Part shown: positions 54,600-64,000 of the stretch, piece after piece
How the letters are laid out: each line of letters begins with the position of its first letter
Position numbering within the stretch: position 1 is the stretch's first letter
From: Pseudo-nitzschia pungens
Taxonomy: Eukaryota > Bacillariophyta > Bacillariophyceae > Bacillariales > Bacillariaceae
Direction: 5' to 3'
NCBI GenBank assembly: GCA_037355855.1
Contig: CM074764.1
Location: 2,046,001-2,110,000, forward strand
DNA: 64,000 nucleotides
Notes under the pieces: generated by a model
Database searches by the model: none
Told to the model about the DNA's origin: nothing
The model's input: the letters and a program-made list of their open reading frames with translations, nothing else
Translations under genes and position numbers: made by a program

Positions 54600-55385
54600 T
54601 TGCTGCTTGTAAGAGTAGTACAGTTATACACTGCTGCTACATACTACTGCAGTGCGTAGGTAGTAGTACATAAGAGGTAGTCAAAAATTATGGCGCAGCG
54701 GGGCAGGCTCTCTTTGGTTTAGGTGGCGCGCAATACCACCATCAGGTTTCTACTGGTTTCTACTATTACTTCAGTACGGTACATACTACTAGTAGTAACT
54801 CTACTGCTATCATGTAGAAGAAATCAATTCTCAGCAAATAAATGCATGACAGAAAATGCATGTGTCGGTCGTAAATCTTACTTCACATAATTTTGGGTCG
54901 GAATGGAACAAGAAAGACGGCAACTGGAAATGGTAAGTGAACCACATCAAGGTTGGAGGAGGTATTAATAATGGATTTTGATTCGTCTAACTGTGCATCA
55001 TTGACTTGCCTGCTTGCTCCTGATAGGGAGGCGACTGCAACTGCTGATGAAATAGGATGCAATGGCAAATGAAATACAATGCGACGGTGAGTAAACCGCA
55101 TCAAGATCTGGGGTATTGATAATGGATTTCAATTGTTCTCATTCTGTATTGAGTTGCCTGCTTGCTACTGATAGGGAAGAATCAACTTTAATGCGACGGG
55201 GCAACTGAAAAATGATGCGACGGGGCAACTGACACATATTGCGATCGCAAGACAAATATGATGGGATCGCAACTGACAAAATGATGCGATTGCAACTGAT
55301 GAAATATGATGCGATGTGAGGAGACCTTTACTGGCAGTACAGATACCGGTATGGATGAAATTATCACGATGACCATTATTTAAAA
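54600..55385 (-). repeat. Third locus of exon-like cassettes in a minisatellite
   Basis: On the minus strand two cassettes follow CTATCAG. One, at ~54940-55025, encodes SGASRQVNDAQLDESKSI... to NLDV then GTGGTT. The other, at ~55095-55175, reads SVASRQLNTE, an in-frame stop, then EQLKSIINTPDLDAV. TGATGCGAT-type short units (55190-55315) replace the TTTCAGTTGCC units. At 54680-54760 the reverse complement holds a decayed relative of the ETC...LPAAP end, with a stop. This locus lies ~29 kb from the 25-kb pair. Confidence 0.55.
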
Positions 55386-55399
55386 ATCGTTTGAACCAA

Positions 55400-55735
55400 A
55401 ATTTGTGTGGTGTGCATGAGGACGAAGACGATCGGAGCAAAGAGCAACGACGATTTCAAGGACGACGAAGACGATCGAAGCGAAGAGCAACGACGATTTC
55501 AGAGAGGACGACGAAGCCAATCGAAGCAAAGAGCAACGACAATTTCAGAGAGGACGACGATTTCAGGGAGGACGACGAAGAGGAAGGCAATTTGGAGCGA
55601 AGAGCAACGACGACTTCAGGGAGGACGAAGACGATCGAAGCGAGAAGCAACGACGACTTCAAGGACGACGAAGACAAGGACGATCGAAATGAAGAGCGAC
55701 GACAATTTCAAGGACGACTTCTTCTTTTAACGAAC
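55400..55735. repeat. GACGAAGACGATCGAAGC repeat block
   Basis: Units of ~50 bp with AGAGCAACGACGATTTCA and GGACGACGAAGACGATCG. It is the reverse complement of the block near 52455-52615, so the two form an inverted pair around the 180-bp satellite. Plus frames read as KSNDDFKDDEDDRSEEQRR and are open through the array, but nothing else supports a gene. Confidence 0.8.
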
Positions 55736-55849
55736 CAAAATTTGTGTGTGCGTGTGTGAGAAAATTGAACAGAGAATAAACAATTATTAGAGTAATATCA
55801 ATATTTATCAAAAGAAAGACTTATATTTTGCATCATAGTGTTTCAAAAT

Positions 55850-56240
55850 TTTTTTTCATGGGGGTCGCGATTCCTGGGCTTCGGGTAATAATTGTGATTT
55901 TTGTGATGAATTTCTTGAGGGGTGTGATGGGAAATACTTTGTGTCGGGATGAGAAATCAATTTTTGGGAGTGAATTTCTGCAACAGTCTCATAATATATA
56001 ATGATGGTAGGGTCGGTAATAATGAGTCAGATTGAAAAAAAATTTGGGTCGAGTATGAATTTTATTTTTTTTTTTTTCGTAATTTTCGTAATTGAGGTAG
56101 TTACTGGGTCGCGATTGGGGTTGCGAATCGCGAGAGAGCTAGGAATCGAGCTACGTCAAAATGAGCCAGGAATAAATCGCGACCCCCCTAAATAAATTCT
56201 TGGGAGGGGTCGCGAAACAGTTTTCGGACGAGGAATGATC
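55850..56240 (-). repeat. GCGACC repeat module, minus copy 3
   Basis: The reverse complement of the modules at 47033 and 50800: GGTCGCGAAACAGTTTTCGG near 56214-56233, with further GGTCGCGA words at 55862 and 56108. It is longer and more diverged than the other two. Confidence 0.65.
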
Positions 56241-56277
56241 ATTACAGTACCATGGGGGAGAATGCCGTGCACCGGAA

Positions 56278-56429
56278 TACAGTCACAAGTACGCTCGGGA
56301 CTGGAATAAGAATAAGATTGAAATTTGATTAGCGAGGCATGGAATTGCCGATTCTGATGCTGATCGAAAGCAATAGCAATAGACTAACTTATAGCTCTCA
56401 CAATTTACATATCACTACTATTCTAATCA
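56278..56429 (-). repeat. LTR-like repeat, minus copy C
   Basis: TGCACCGGAATACAGTCACA ... CTATTCTAATCA, 152 bp, the same orientation as copy A at 46280. It stands ~40 bp from the inverted GCGACC module, mirroring the order at 50619-51095. No gag or pol is beside it, so it is most likely a solo copy. Confidence 0.75.
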
Positions 56430-57565
56430 CTAGTAGTAGACCTGGGGTATGGCAATGAATCATCATCAATGCAAATGCTTCATCAGTAAGTGTGAAAAAA
56501 CCACTTATCAAACACCTTTCTTTTCTGTGTTTGTAGTCCCTCTGTTTTGGACAGATGATTGATAAAATCCGAGTCACAAAGTAATAAAAATCCTCATTTT
56601 CACCATCAGCACTACTACAATTGCCATACATTCTGTACTGCGGATGCACGCCTGGATGCTTTTTACTACTAGTACTACCTTCTTCTTGCAACATAATCTC
56701 CACTTTACCCAGAAATGAATCTGGCACAACTCCACCACCACTTGAAGTTAAGGTATTTTAACTAGTGTTTGTTAGTTAAAAACAAATATAGAAAATTCTA
56801 AGGTTCAGGTTTTGTTTGTTGTGCAACGTATATGTTATTTTTTCCATCGTGCAGTGGCCCAAGGTTAACCTTACCCCTCTGTATTATGACTACTGATCTG
56901 GTACAAGTTGAACGAGCGCGGAGCGCGCGCAACGACGGTTGCATTTTAGAGATATGGTAAACCTTTCCGGTAAAGAAATTTTTTAAATTTTTATTTTTTA
57001 AATGGGTGGGGGGACCGGGAAGTATGAAATTTCTCAACAAAATAAAAATCAACTTTGTTCAATGTACTTACCGTATTACCTTTCCTGGTAAATCTTACGG
57101 AAAGATTACTCGTTCTGAGTATGCTGTGTAAACCTTACCGTACCGTACTACTGCGAAGAAGAACCAGTGGTGGACCAAACAGAAGCAATATTTTGATTGA
57201 TGGGTTGATTTTCTGACGGGGGGATTGTTCCACCGAGTCCAAATTGCGTCATCGCATCTCGCAGACCACTGAACGGTCAGTGGGATCCTATTTGCAAAAA
57301 AATCCACCATGCAGTAATGAAGGTGAACTACTAGTACGTGTAGTCATACCGGAAGGTGCTTCTACTGGTACCGTATCTTACTGCTTGTTGATGGCTGACA
57401 CCACTACCAACCTGGTAAAGTTACTGTACTAACACAAACAGCACTTTTTTTTGTTTCGCCACAGAGAGCGAATGTAATGATAAGAATGTACGTACGTTCG
57501 AACTATCTGATATCGGTGTGCATTTGGGGACTGCATCAGTGTTCATCTAGCCAACAAATTAATTG
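56430..57565. other. Spacer with a diverged foldback-element right end
   Basis: A minus frame (56398-56727, 109 aa) has no domain. At ~56910-57060, GCGCGCGCAACG, GGGGGGACCGGGAAGTATGA and AAAATAAAAATCAACTTTGT resemble the right end of the 860-bp element at 7330-7423, though diverged. TAAGGTTAAC-type words lie at ~56860. No gene is supported. Confidence 0.4.
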
Positions 57566-59365
57566 TCAAAATAAATAACACATAATTGAATTGTTATGGA
57601 GGTTGATGGCGCCTCTCAAACTGTTGGAACTGTGGCTGGTGGCTCCACTGTCAAACACAAACACATTGTCATCATAAAGTAGATCAAATCCTTTGGGCGC
57701 ATCCTCACCTGACTGCTGAGTATTCCATAGTTGCAATGCTATTTGGGTTTGCAAGGAGGGCAACATGATGGACGCCAAAATAAAATCACATTGGACACTG
57801 TTGTAATTCATGCTCGTCATGGCAGCTCCCTGCATGTCTCGTGCCGGCTTCATAGATGATTTCCAGTTGCGTGGGCGCTTGTCCTTGTTTCTTTCATCCT
57901 CCCAACACTTTTCAGTTGGATGCTGCTTCCCACAGATGCTGCAAATCGTCCCGCCATTCCTTCTTCTGTTGCCTCCATTATTTCCTCCATTGTTGCCTCC
58001 ATTGTTGTTGCTGTTGTCACCTGGTTGGATTCTGGGTAATCCGGCCTGTCTTCTTGGACACTGAAAGGCCTTGTGGTTCTCGCCTTGGCAATAATAACAG
58101 ATGATCTTGCTTGTCCACTGGTCTCTGGGATCTCGGAATGTGTCGGCCCCAATCAGGCTCATGTCCCTAGCGTTGCTGCTTGCTCCTCTCCCCTTCAATA
58201 TCACCACGGAACTGTACAAGTTGGTCGCTGTCCTCTCAAGGCGTTCCCAAATTTCGTAGTCATTCACTCCAGGCTTCTCCTTTAATTCATTCAGCTGGTT
58301 GGTGATTGTAATCACCAAGTATGGTGGGATCGCATGCAACAATGTGGCAAATAACTCTTCATTCGTAGGTTGAATCGTCTTGTGCTGATACTTCTGTATT
58401 AGCCCATAAATCTGCTCAAAAATCTCTTTGGGATGGTCCAAAGCCCCCATCTTGATTGCTCTTCGGTCCTTGTCCAGCTGAATCCTGTCTGACGTGTCGG
58501 TCCTTCTGTATAGTTTGAACAGCTCGTCAAAGATCCTGTGCACTCTGCCTCGGGGCCAATTCTTCTTGTTTATCATGTTCTGCTCTTCGGTCACTCCAGT
58601 GTCGAGCTTGGATTTCTCAATGATGGCAAGTCCCGTCTTGTTGTTTTGGAATGCCGTACATAAATCGTTTATGGCTTTGATATGCTTTCTCATCGCCTTT
58701 CTCTGCTCTGGGGTCATGGATTCGTGGGACACTGAGTGGCCGTCACTTGGTAGGTCTGAATGCTGCTTTGACGTCACAAATCCCTCGTACTTGCTTCTGC
58801 TCGCATGAGCCAGAAACTGTTGGAACCATCCTTCAAAATCAACGTCCCCTGCATTGGACAGCTTCGGAACTTTGGTATATGGCATGTTGGAATCACTGGA
58901 GTCACTGGAGTCACTGGAATCGCTCTCTTCTGAATCGTAGTCGCTCTCGGAGGAATCGTCACTGCTGCTTTCGTCGTTGTCGTCGTCGTCGTCGCTGCTA
59001 TTCGATGGGTCGTCAGCTCCTGCTCCACTCCGCTGATCCACCGCCGTAGCTCCAATCTGATCTGCCGCTTCTCCAATTCGCTGATCCACCGCCGCAAGCT
59101 CCGCCGCCAGACCCTCCTCGTTTGGATCTTCAACACTCAGCTCCTCTTCTTCTAAATCTCTCTGGGTCCTCTCTCTGCTTCTCTCTTCTCTTCTTCTTTG
59201 TGCATCCGCAAGTTGTCGTCTGCCTCTTTCTCTTAGTTCTGCTCGTTGTTGTATATCTTCCATAAATCGTCGTAGTATTTTCTTTCTTTCTTCCGCAATC
59301 GTACTCGTCTCAGCAAGTCGATAACGATCGTACTCGGCGCGTTCCGCTCTCCAGAGTCGATCCAC
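57566..59365 (-). CDS. gag: Truncated Ty1/copia gag with protease start, 599 aa
   Basis: A minus-strand ORF starting MDRLWRAERAEYDRYR. Residues ~1-80 are a charged coiled-coil and ~115-160 a Ser/Asp run. Residues ~160-410 form the Gag capsid region (DVDFEGWFQQFLAHASRSKY, KIFEQIYGLIQKYQ-like, EELFATLLHAIPPYLVI, WERLERTATNLYSSVV). Two zinc knuckles follow, CYYCQGENHKAFQC (~423-436, C-x2-C-x4-H-x4-C) and CSICGKQHPTEKC (~473). The aspartic-protease active site VFDSGATSH (Asp572) then appears, but the frame ends 27 residues later at 57566, with no integrase or reverse transcriptase beyond. It is therefore the 5' part of a diatom copia (CoDi-like) element. No LTR pair was found. Confidence 0.85.
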   Translation of the reverse strand: MDRLWRAERAEYDRYRLAETSTIAEERKKILRRFMEDIQQRAELRERGRRQLADAQRRREERSRERTQRDLEEEELSVEDPNEEGLAAELAAVDQRIGEAADQIGATAVDQRSGAGADDPSNSSDDDDDNDESSSDDSSESDYDSEESDSSDSSDSSDSNMPYTKVPKLSNAGDVDFEGWFQQFLAHASRSKYEGFVTSKQHSDLPSDGHSVSHESMTPEQRKAMRKHIKAINDLCTAFQNNKTGLAIIEKSKLDTGVTEEQNMINKKNWPRGRVHRIFDELFKLYRRTDTSDRIQLDKDRRAIKMGALDHPKEIFEQIYGLIQKYQHKTIQPTNEELFATLLHAIPPYLVITITNQLNELKEKPGVNDYEIWERLERTATNLYSSVVILKGRGASSNARDMSLIGADTFRDPRDQWTSKIICYYCQGENHKAFQCPRRQAGLPRIQPGDNSNNNGGNNGGNNGGNRRRNGGTICSICGKQHPTEKCWEDERNKDKRPRNWKSSMKPARDMQGAAMTSMNYNSVQCDFILASIMLPSLQTQIALQLWNTQQSGEDAPKGFDLLYDDNVFVFDSGATSHSSNSLRGAINLHNNSIMCYLF

Positions 59366-60096
59366 AGCTGATCAGTGCTGTCTGCAGGACTGGCTTTATA
59401 CCTCTTGGTCTGCTCCCTTAGTCCACCGCAATCTTATCCGCTTCCGCTGGACAGATCCAAACCGTATCCGTGCCCAAGTTCTATGCTCCGGACCGATCTG
59501 CTGACAATTATATCGTATCCACCGTTGTCGACGTACGGTGAATAGATCTGCAATCGTACCCCCTCCGTATCGATTCGACGTTATCGTATACGGTCGAAGG
59601 TAGATATGTAAGCCTTATCCTTATTCCCTGTATTAGATCTATTCGTCTTTACGAGCGCTTCGTAATTCTTCGAAGAATGTTTGGAGGGCTCGTAGAGTCG
59701 GTAGATTTTGTACAAGTTTGGGGATTTTCTGTTGTTTTAATGTTTTGCTTACTTTAATTGTGAGCAGAAATGAATCCACTCTAATTTCCTAATTTTGCTA
59801 AATTTCTTTCTTTTGTCTTTCGTGTTATTTATTGGTTTCTTTGTTCCGGTCCATTCATTCCAAGCCCCCACATATTTGTGTACTGGCTCCTGTGGAATTA
59901 CACTTAACCTCTTGTAGACTCGGTACTTAACCTTTTATTTTTAGTTCTTGGGAATGTTCGGACCGGTAGGAGGTAATTTCCCTTTTCTCTGATCCTTTGA
60001 ATCGGGCAAGTCACTGTTTCAAGCACGACTGGAGGTCACGTCCAAACAAATTTAAGCCTTACTGTATGGAACAATTACAAGTAAAATAATATTCAA
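59366..60096. other. Leader or LTR region of the copia fragment, and spacer
   Basis: Upstream of the minus-strand gag. TCGTATCC/CCGTATCG words and GTTATCGTATACGG suggest repeat-like leader sequence, but no matching second LTR is in the window. No gene is seen. Confidence 0.35.
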
Positions 60097-62229
60097 TCAA
60101 TCATTTCGATCCAATGCACGGAAGAAAGAGTTCCTAGCATTGTATGCACGTTCTAATTTGCGGAGAATAAGCCACGAAGCTTCTTCTTCTTCACTGTCTG
60201 TTTCTTGTTCATTTTCACTTTCTTCATCTGTTCCACCATCGTCTGTTTCATCTTCAATGCCTTTTTTGTTGTTGTTGTTGTTCTTCTTCTTCTTCTTCTT
60301 CTTGGCCTTGTTTTTCTTGATACTCTTGATACTCTTGCCCTGGCTCTTGGTGCCCAGGGGAGACTCGGTCGGACCGGGAACATCGATCGGAGTCGGGTCC
60401 TTGGTGGATTTCGAGCCCTTGGTGGGCGACTTGGATTTGCCGTTTTTGGATTTCGAGCCCTTGCTGGAAGAATTGGATTTGGATTTGGATTTGGATTTGC
60501 CTTTCGAGCCCGGGGTGGGCGATATGGTTGGGTTGCGAGTGGGTGAGATGGTGGGCGTCATCGTTGTTGGGGGATTAGAGGGATATAACGTTGGAAACTG
60601 TGAAATGGTTGGTTGATCCGAAGGAACATCGGATGGCGGTTGAGAAATCGATGGAGTTTCCGATGGAGATTCCGAGGGCTCTACCGAGATCGATGGGGGC
60701 GCTGAAGAGGTTGGAGGATTAGAGGGCTCTACCGAGATGGTTGGTTGTTCCGAAGGAACATCGGATGGCGCTTGAGAAGTCGATGGAGTTTCCGATGGGG
60801 ATTCGGAAGGCTCTACCGAGATCGATGGGGGCGCTGAAGAGGTTGGAGGATTAGAGGGATAGTCCGATGGAGATTCCGAGGGCTCTACCGAGATGGTTGG
60901 TTGATCCGAAGGAACATCGGATGGCGCTTGAGAAATCGATGGAGATTCCGATGGAGATTCCGAGGGCTCTACCGAGATGGTTGGTTGATCCGAAGGAACT
61001 TCGGATGGCTGGATCGATGGGGGCCATGAATCGGATGGACGATTAGAGGGCACTTCCGATGGAGATATCGTGGGCTCTGCCGAGATGGTTGGTTGATCCG
61101 AAGGAACTTCGGATGGCGCTTGAGAAGTCGATGGAGTTTCCGATGGAGATTCCGAGGGCTCTACCGAGATGGTTGGTTGATCCGAAGGAACATCGGATGG
61201 CGCTTGAGAAGTCGATGGAGTTTCCGATGGAGATTCCGAGGGATATACCGAGATCGTTGGTTGCGGGGATGGTGGCTCCGAAGGGATTGCGGATGGCTGC
61301 GCGGAAGGACACCATTCTGCAACACTCGACAAATTAAAGCAAGAGGTATTGAAGATCCATTCATAGTAGGAGCTTGTTCGGACACTCAAGGTGGGTAGAC
61401 CAAGTTCCAGGCCACATCCATATCCGTTAGATACCGTACCCACGTGGATGTCCTTGAATGCACCATTGCCCTGAGGGGTCCGAACCACAACGGGACCGCC
61501 CGCGTCTCCCTTGCAAGTATCTCTTCTTGTTTGTCCTTCTGTTGAGTTAAAAAGTTCTCCTAGTGTGCACAAGAGATCCGAGGTGAAAAAAAAATAATTG
61601 TCTTGGCATATGGGGGGGTCTACCTCAACGGTGGTATGGCGGAGCACATCAGAATAATTTTGTGGAAATTCCAAGTAGTTGCCGGGTTCCTTCAGGGTAC
61701 CCCCCATTCCCATCACGATTGTTTCGCTCTTGTCGGTTGGAAACGAATCATTTTGGTTGAGTTCAAGGGTGACAAAGGACTTATCAATATAGACCGGTTC
61801 GACTAGTTTGCAAAGGGCTAGATTATATTGGTCAGTCCATTGAAGGTAGTTTTCATGTGATAAACATTCTTGTCTCCTTCGAATCTGGGCACCACCCTCT
61901 GTGGAGTTTCTTCTGACGGCACCAATGTAGAAGTCGGTTTCGTTGTTGACATCGCACGCTTCCACCTCCGTTAAGATGCAGTGTGCTGTTGAAAGAACAA
62001 TGTCTGGGGCAATTAGAACACCACCGCAACACTCAAATCTGACGAAGTAGGGGAATTCGCCAGGAAGGGATTCATCACCACCCACAATTTTGACACTGGG
62101 TATGCTGGGACTAACAAAAGCTGGGAGAGTAGCAAGAGCAGCTATCGCCAGCACTGCTGAGATAGGCATGAAGATAAAATCGATCATTTTGATGATGATC
62201 GTTGCGCTCCAATACTTGTGTTGTGACAC
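60097..62229 (-). CDS. Secreted trypsin-fold pseudoprotease with PSD/PTIS repeats, 710 aa
   Basis: A signal peptide (FMPISAVLAIAALATLPAFVS) is followed by IVGG (48-51) and an S1 trypsin-like domain to ~310. His83 is kept (LSTAHC). The Asp position is Asn136 (QYNLALCKL) and the nucleophile Ser is Ala243 (CKGDAGGP); both codons were checked on the reverse strand (AAT, GCG). The domain should therefore be catalytically dead and act by binding. Cys pairs and sequons (NET, NST, NYS, NTS) fit secretion. Residues ~315-575 are repeats of PSDVPSDQPTISVEPSESPS type, as in diatom surface proteins. Next come Lys/Ser KSKSKS repeats, a poly-Lys/Asn run and an acidic EEEE tail. It may be cell-wall associated. 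Confidence 0.9.
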   Translation of the reverse strand: MSQHKYWSATIIIKMIDFIFMPISAVLAIAALATLPAFVSPSIPSVKIVGGDESLPGEFPYFVRFECCGGVLIAPDIVLSTAHCILTEVEACDVNNETDFYIGAVRRNSTEGGAQIRRRQECLSHENYLQWTDQYNLALCKLVEPVYIDKSFVTLELNQNDSFPTDKSETIVMGMGGTLKEPGNYLEFPQNYSDVLRHTTVEVDPPICQDNYFFFTSDLLCTLGELFNSTEGQTRRDTCKGDAGGPVVVRTPQGNGAFKDIHVGTVSNGYGCGLELGLPTLSVRTSSYYEWIFNTSCFNLSSVAEWCPSAQPSAIPSEPPSPQPTISVYPSESPSETPSTSQAPSDVPSDQPTISVEPSESPSETPSTSQAPSEVPSDQPTISAEPTISPSEVPSNRPSDSWPPSIQPSEVPSDQPTISVEPSESPSESPSISQAPSDVPSDQPTISVEPSESPSDYPSNPPTSSAPPSISVEPSESPSETPSTSQAPSDVPSEQPTISVEPSNPPTSSAPPSISVEPSESPSETPSISQPPSDVPSDQPTISQFPTLYPSNPPTTMTPTISPTRNPTISPTPGSKGKSKSKSKSNSSSKGSKSKNGKSKSPTKGSKSTKDPTPIDVPGPTESPLGTKSQGKSIKSIKKNKAKKKKKKKNNNNNKKGIEDETDDGGTDEESENEQETDSEEEEASWLILRKLERAYNARNSFFRALDRND

Positions 62230-63720
62230 CGCACCGTACGAAGATCGTTGGTAAATTATGAAGTCGATTGATGATTGTTTTGTCTATTCTGAGGAAAAAT
62301 CAATCTCAAGAACGAGTTCAGATTTTATGAGAACTTTTGCATGATCTCGCAAGAGGATCTTCTTCGGTATCGCGTACTAACAGGGAATTCCAAGCAGCAT
62401 TCCCAAATCCACGTAAAAATTAGTACAACATATAACCGATGAAAAATTACAACCTTTCTGAGTGGAATTCTGCGAAGAAGGAAAAAGGGCACGTGCATGT
62501 GGACAGAAAGTTCTCACTACTTCAATGCAGTCATTTCAATAACGAGTATCGTAAGCAATCGAATTTCGATTCAGATTTGTTGATACTTCTTTTACAGTTA
62601 CACACACTGGTATGTCCTACTCGTTTGTTACTGTGTTGATTGATTGATGTCATACTTTAGTGAGCATATTCGTTCCTATTCCACGTCTGGAAGAAAGTTC
62701 TGATTTCGTTCGCGTCTCATATGACGCTTCATTTTATCACGCGCCAGAAAATGCAATTGGAAAGATATTTTTCCCCACGTCTCCGCAAGCTACTTAGAAA
62801 AATTGTCAAAACCGCAAGCGGGACACAAAGATTGGTCATCATTTTACACGAGTGGCATATGTCGGCATTCGTTGATTTAGGCGCCCCAATGATACTTTTT
62901 CCTTTTGATGTTACGGGAATTTGGAGGTTGTTGGGGTGCACCGGGGATTTTGTGATGCCCGCATCTCAAAGATTATTCCACGAGAAAGAGGACAGGTGGA
63001 AGTTATTTCTGGGGGAATTTTTTTCTTGCGGGAAGCTTCCCCGAGGGAGAGGAATTTTAGACAATTGAATGACGTTTTTGCATTATCATTATTATTTTCA
63101 TTCCGTATAGCTCGCCTTTTTTTTGGACATTTTCAATTGACCCCCGCCAACAGGATGTGCAGAGATTCGATGGTTCAGTGGTTTCGTGCGATACATATTT
63201 TTTGATTGCCCCGTTGATTGAGACGAGAGGCAATATCTAGCTAGTACTGGAACATTTCCAATCCAATTGTTGACAAAATTTTCCTTTTTGGATCGGGATA
63301 TCATTCCTTTGATGCGGGCTATATATTACCTAGTCGATCATAATATTGCCTCCGAAGGCTAATACATTTTCGTCATCTTTGTGATAGGCCTATCAGTAGT
63401 ACGTGGAATATTCCCAAGGAAAATTTTGCCTGAGCCCTTTTTCCTGCGGGAGGTTTTCTGGGGGAAGATTATTTCTCCTTCCCCCACTCCGCATGTCTAC
63501 CTATTATTTCAATTTGGTTTTTTGATGAGAATTTTCCAGGCGCCCGTCGAATTTTAAGTAAGGTTAACCTACCTTACCGGTAGAACCTGTCGGCGGGAAA
63601 GTTGTTGCGCAATCGCAACAACCTCCTTGTTCTATTGTACGAAGTACAGTACTATCGTATGCCATTGTTCAGTTTCACAATGACATTCTTGTTCTCTTTT
63701 TTCTTCCCTTGACGAGTAAG
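62230..63720. other. Upstream region and spacer
   Basis: 5' flank of the pseudoprotease gene, then DNA with short frames (62439-62639, 62721-63068, 62921-63205) that have no domain or splice partner. TAAGGTTAACC-type words lie at ~63560. Confidence 0.4.
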
Positions 63721-63855
63721 ATGGTCAACACAGTAATGATTGATTCCGAGGCATGTCGAAGAAGACGCTTAGAAACTCTACAAGTTTCTACGGGTGAGTC
63801 ATTCCTAATGGTAGCACAAGAATCACCCCGGACCTGTCTGACCTTCCAAAAATAA
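63721..63855 (+). CDS. Possible first exon or 44-aa ORF at the right edge
   Basis: ATG at 63721 begins MVNTVMIDSEACRRRRLETL, then QVSTGESFLMV... to a TAA at 63853. A strong donor-like GGTGAGTC (GT at 63794) follows ACG, so the real gene may splice here and run past the window. The charged SEACRRRRLETL start is protein-like. Nothing else supports it. Confidence 0.3.
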   Translation: MVNTVMIDSEACRRRRLETLQVSTGESFLMVAQESPRTCLTFQK

Positions 63856-64000
63856 TACCGTAGTACTACTACTTCGTACTACCTACAGTAATCGTACGAG
63901 TACGTACGAGTACCATTTACCGGTATGTGTAATCTTACTGTACTTCTTAACGAGTAAGTTAACCTTACCTTACGAAGGAACTTACGAAGTAAAATCGTAA

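Noticed and set aside
60140..60616. 158-aa plus frame in the pseudoprotease 3' part
   Set aside because: Antisense of the Lys/Ser repeats.

Overview
The window looks like nuclear DNA of a pennate diatom or a close relative. Three things point there: secreted proteins with the Ser/Pro-rich PSxxPSDxPTxS repeats common in diatoms; two proteins with a signal peptide ending just before a Phe (ASAF-type plastid presequence); and a few intron-poor genes with GT..AG introns scattered among Ty1/copia, Ty3/gypsy and RNase H-bearing retroelement remains. The genus cannot be fixed from the sequence alone. All identifications come from reading translations and motifs; no database search was run.

Layout. 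1-3 kb: a left-truncated minus-strand ORF with a FLYWCH/MULE-like zinc-binding region, divergent from a 308-aa ORF of unknown role. 3.2-7.4 kb: a repeat complex with ~860-bp elements ended by 18-bp inverted repeats, one apparently interrupted by ~2.3 kb of 276-bp and 150-bp tandem repeats. 8-22.7 kb: the main gene island, with a 1746-aa low-complexity protein, a secreted protein with a GPI-like tail, a TPR-type methyltransferase with a plastid presequence, a protein with a diatom-type EGWDW domain, and a small two-exon gene. 23-28.5 kb: mostly repeats, including an inverted pair of minisatellite arrays holding exon-like coding cassettes. 29-30 kb: a helical, possibly lipid-associated protein. 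31.4-34.5 kb: a complete young gag-only LTR retrotransposon with GTCCC target duplication and an empty-site copy beside it. 36.8-38.7 kb: a frameshifted reverse-transcriptase/RNase H retroelement 3' part. 39.6-44.9 kb: two spliced genes, an RRM protein and a ClpR-type plastid Clp subunit. 46-59.4 kb: nested repeats, a broken Ty3/gypsy pol with an intact DDE integrase, minisatellites, a 180-bp satellite, more exon-like cassettes, and a truncated copia gag-protease. 60-62.2 kb: a secreted trypsin-fold protein whose catalytic Asp and Ser are both replaced. 62.2-64 kb: little beyond a possible first exon at the right edge.

The host genes do not form an operon or an evident pathway. The methyltransferase and ClpR share predicted plastid targeting. 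Four intergenic spacers share a TAAGGTTAC word, twice as an identical 22-bp hairpin. The most unusual signal is the exon-like cassette family at 25.4-26.7 and 54.9-55.2 kb: most length differences between copies are multiples of three and the cassettes sit in arrays full of TTTCAG acceptor-like sites.
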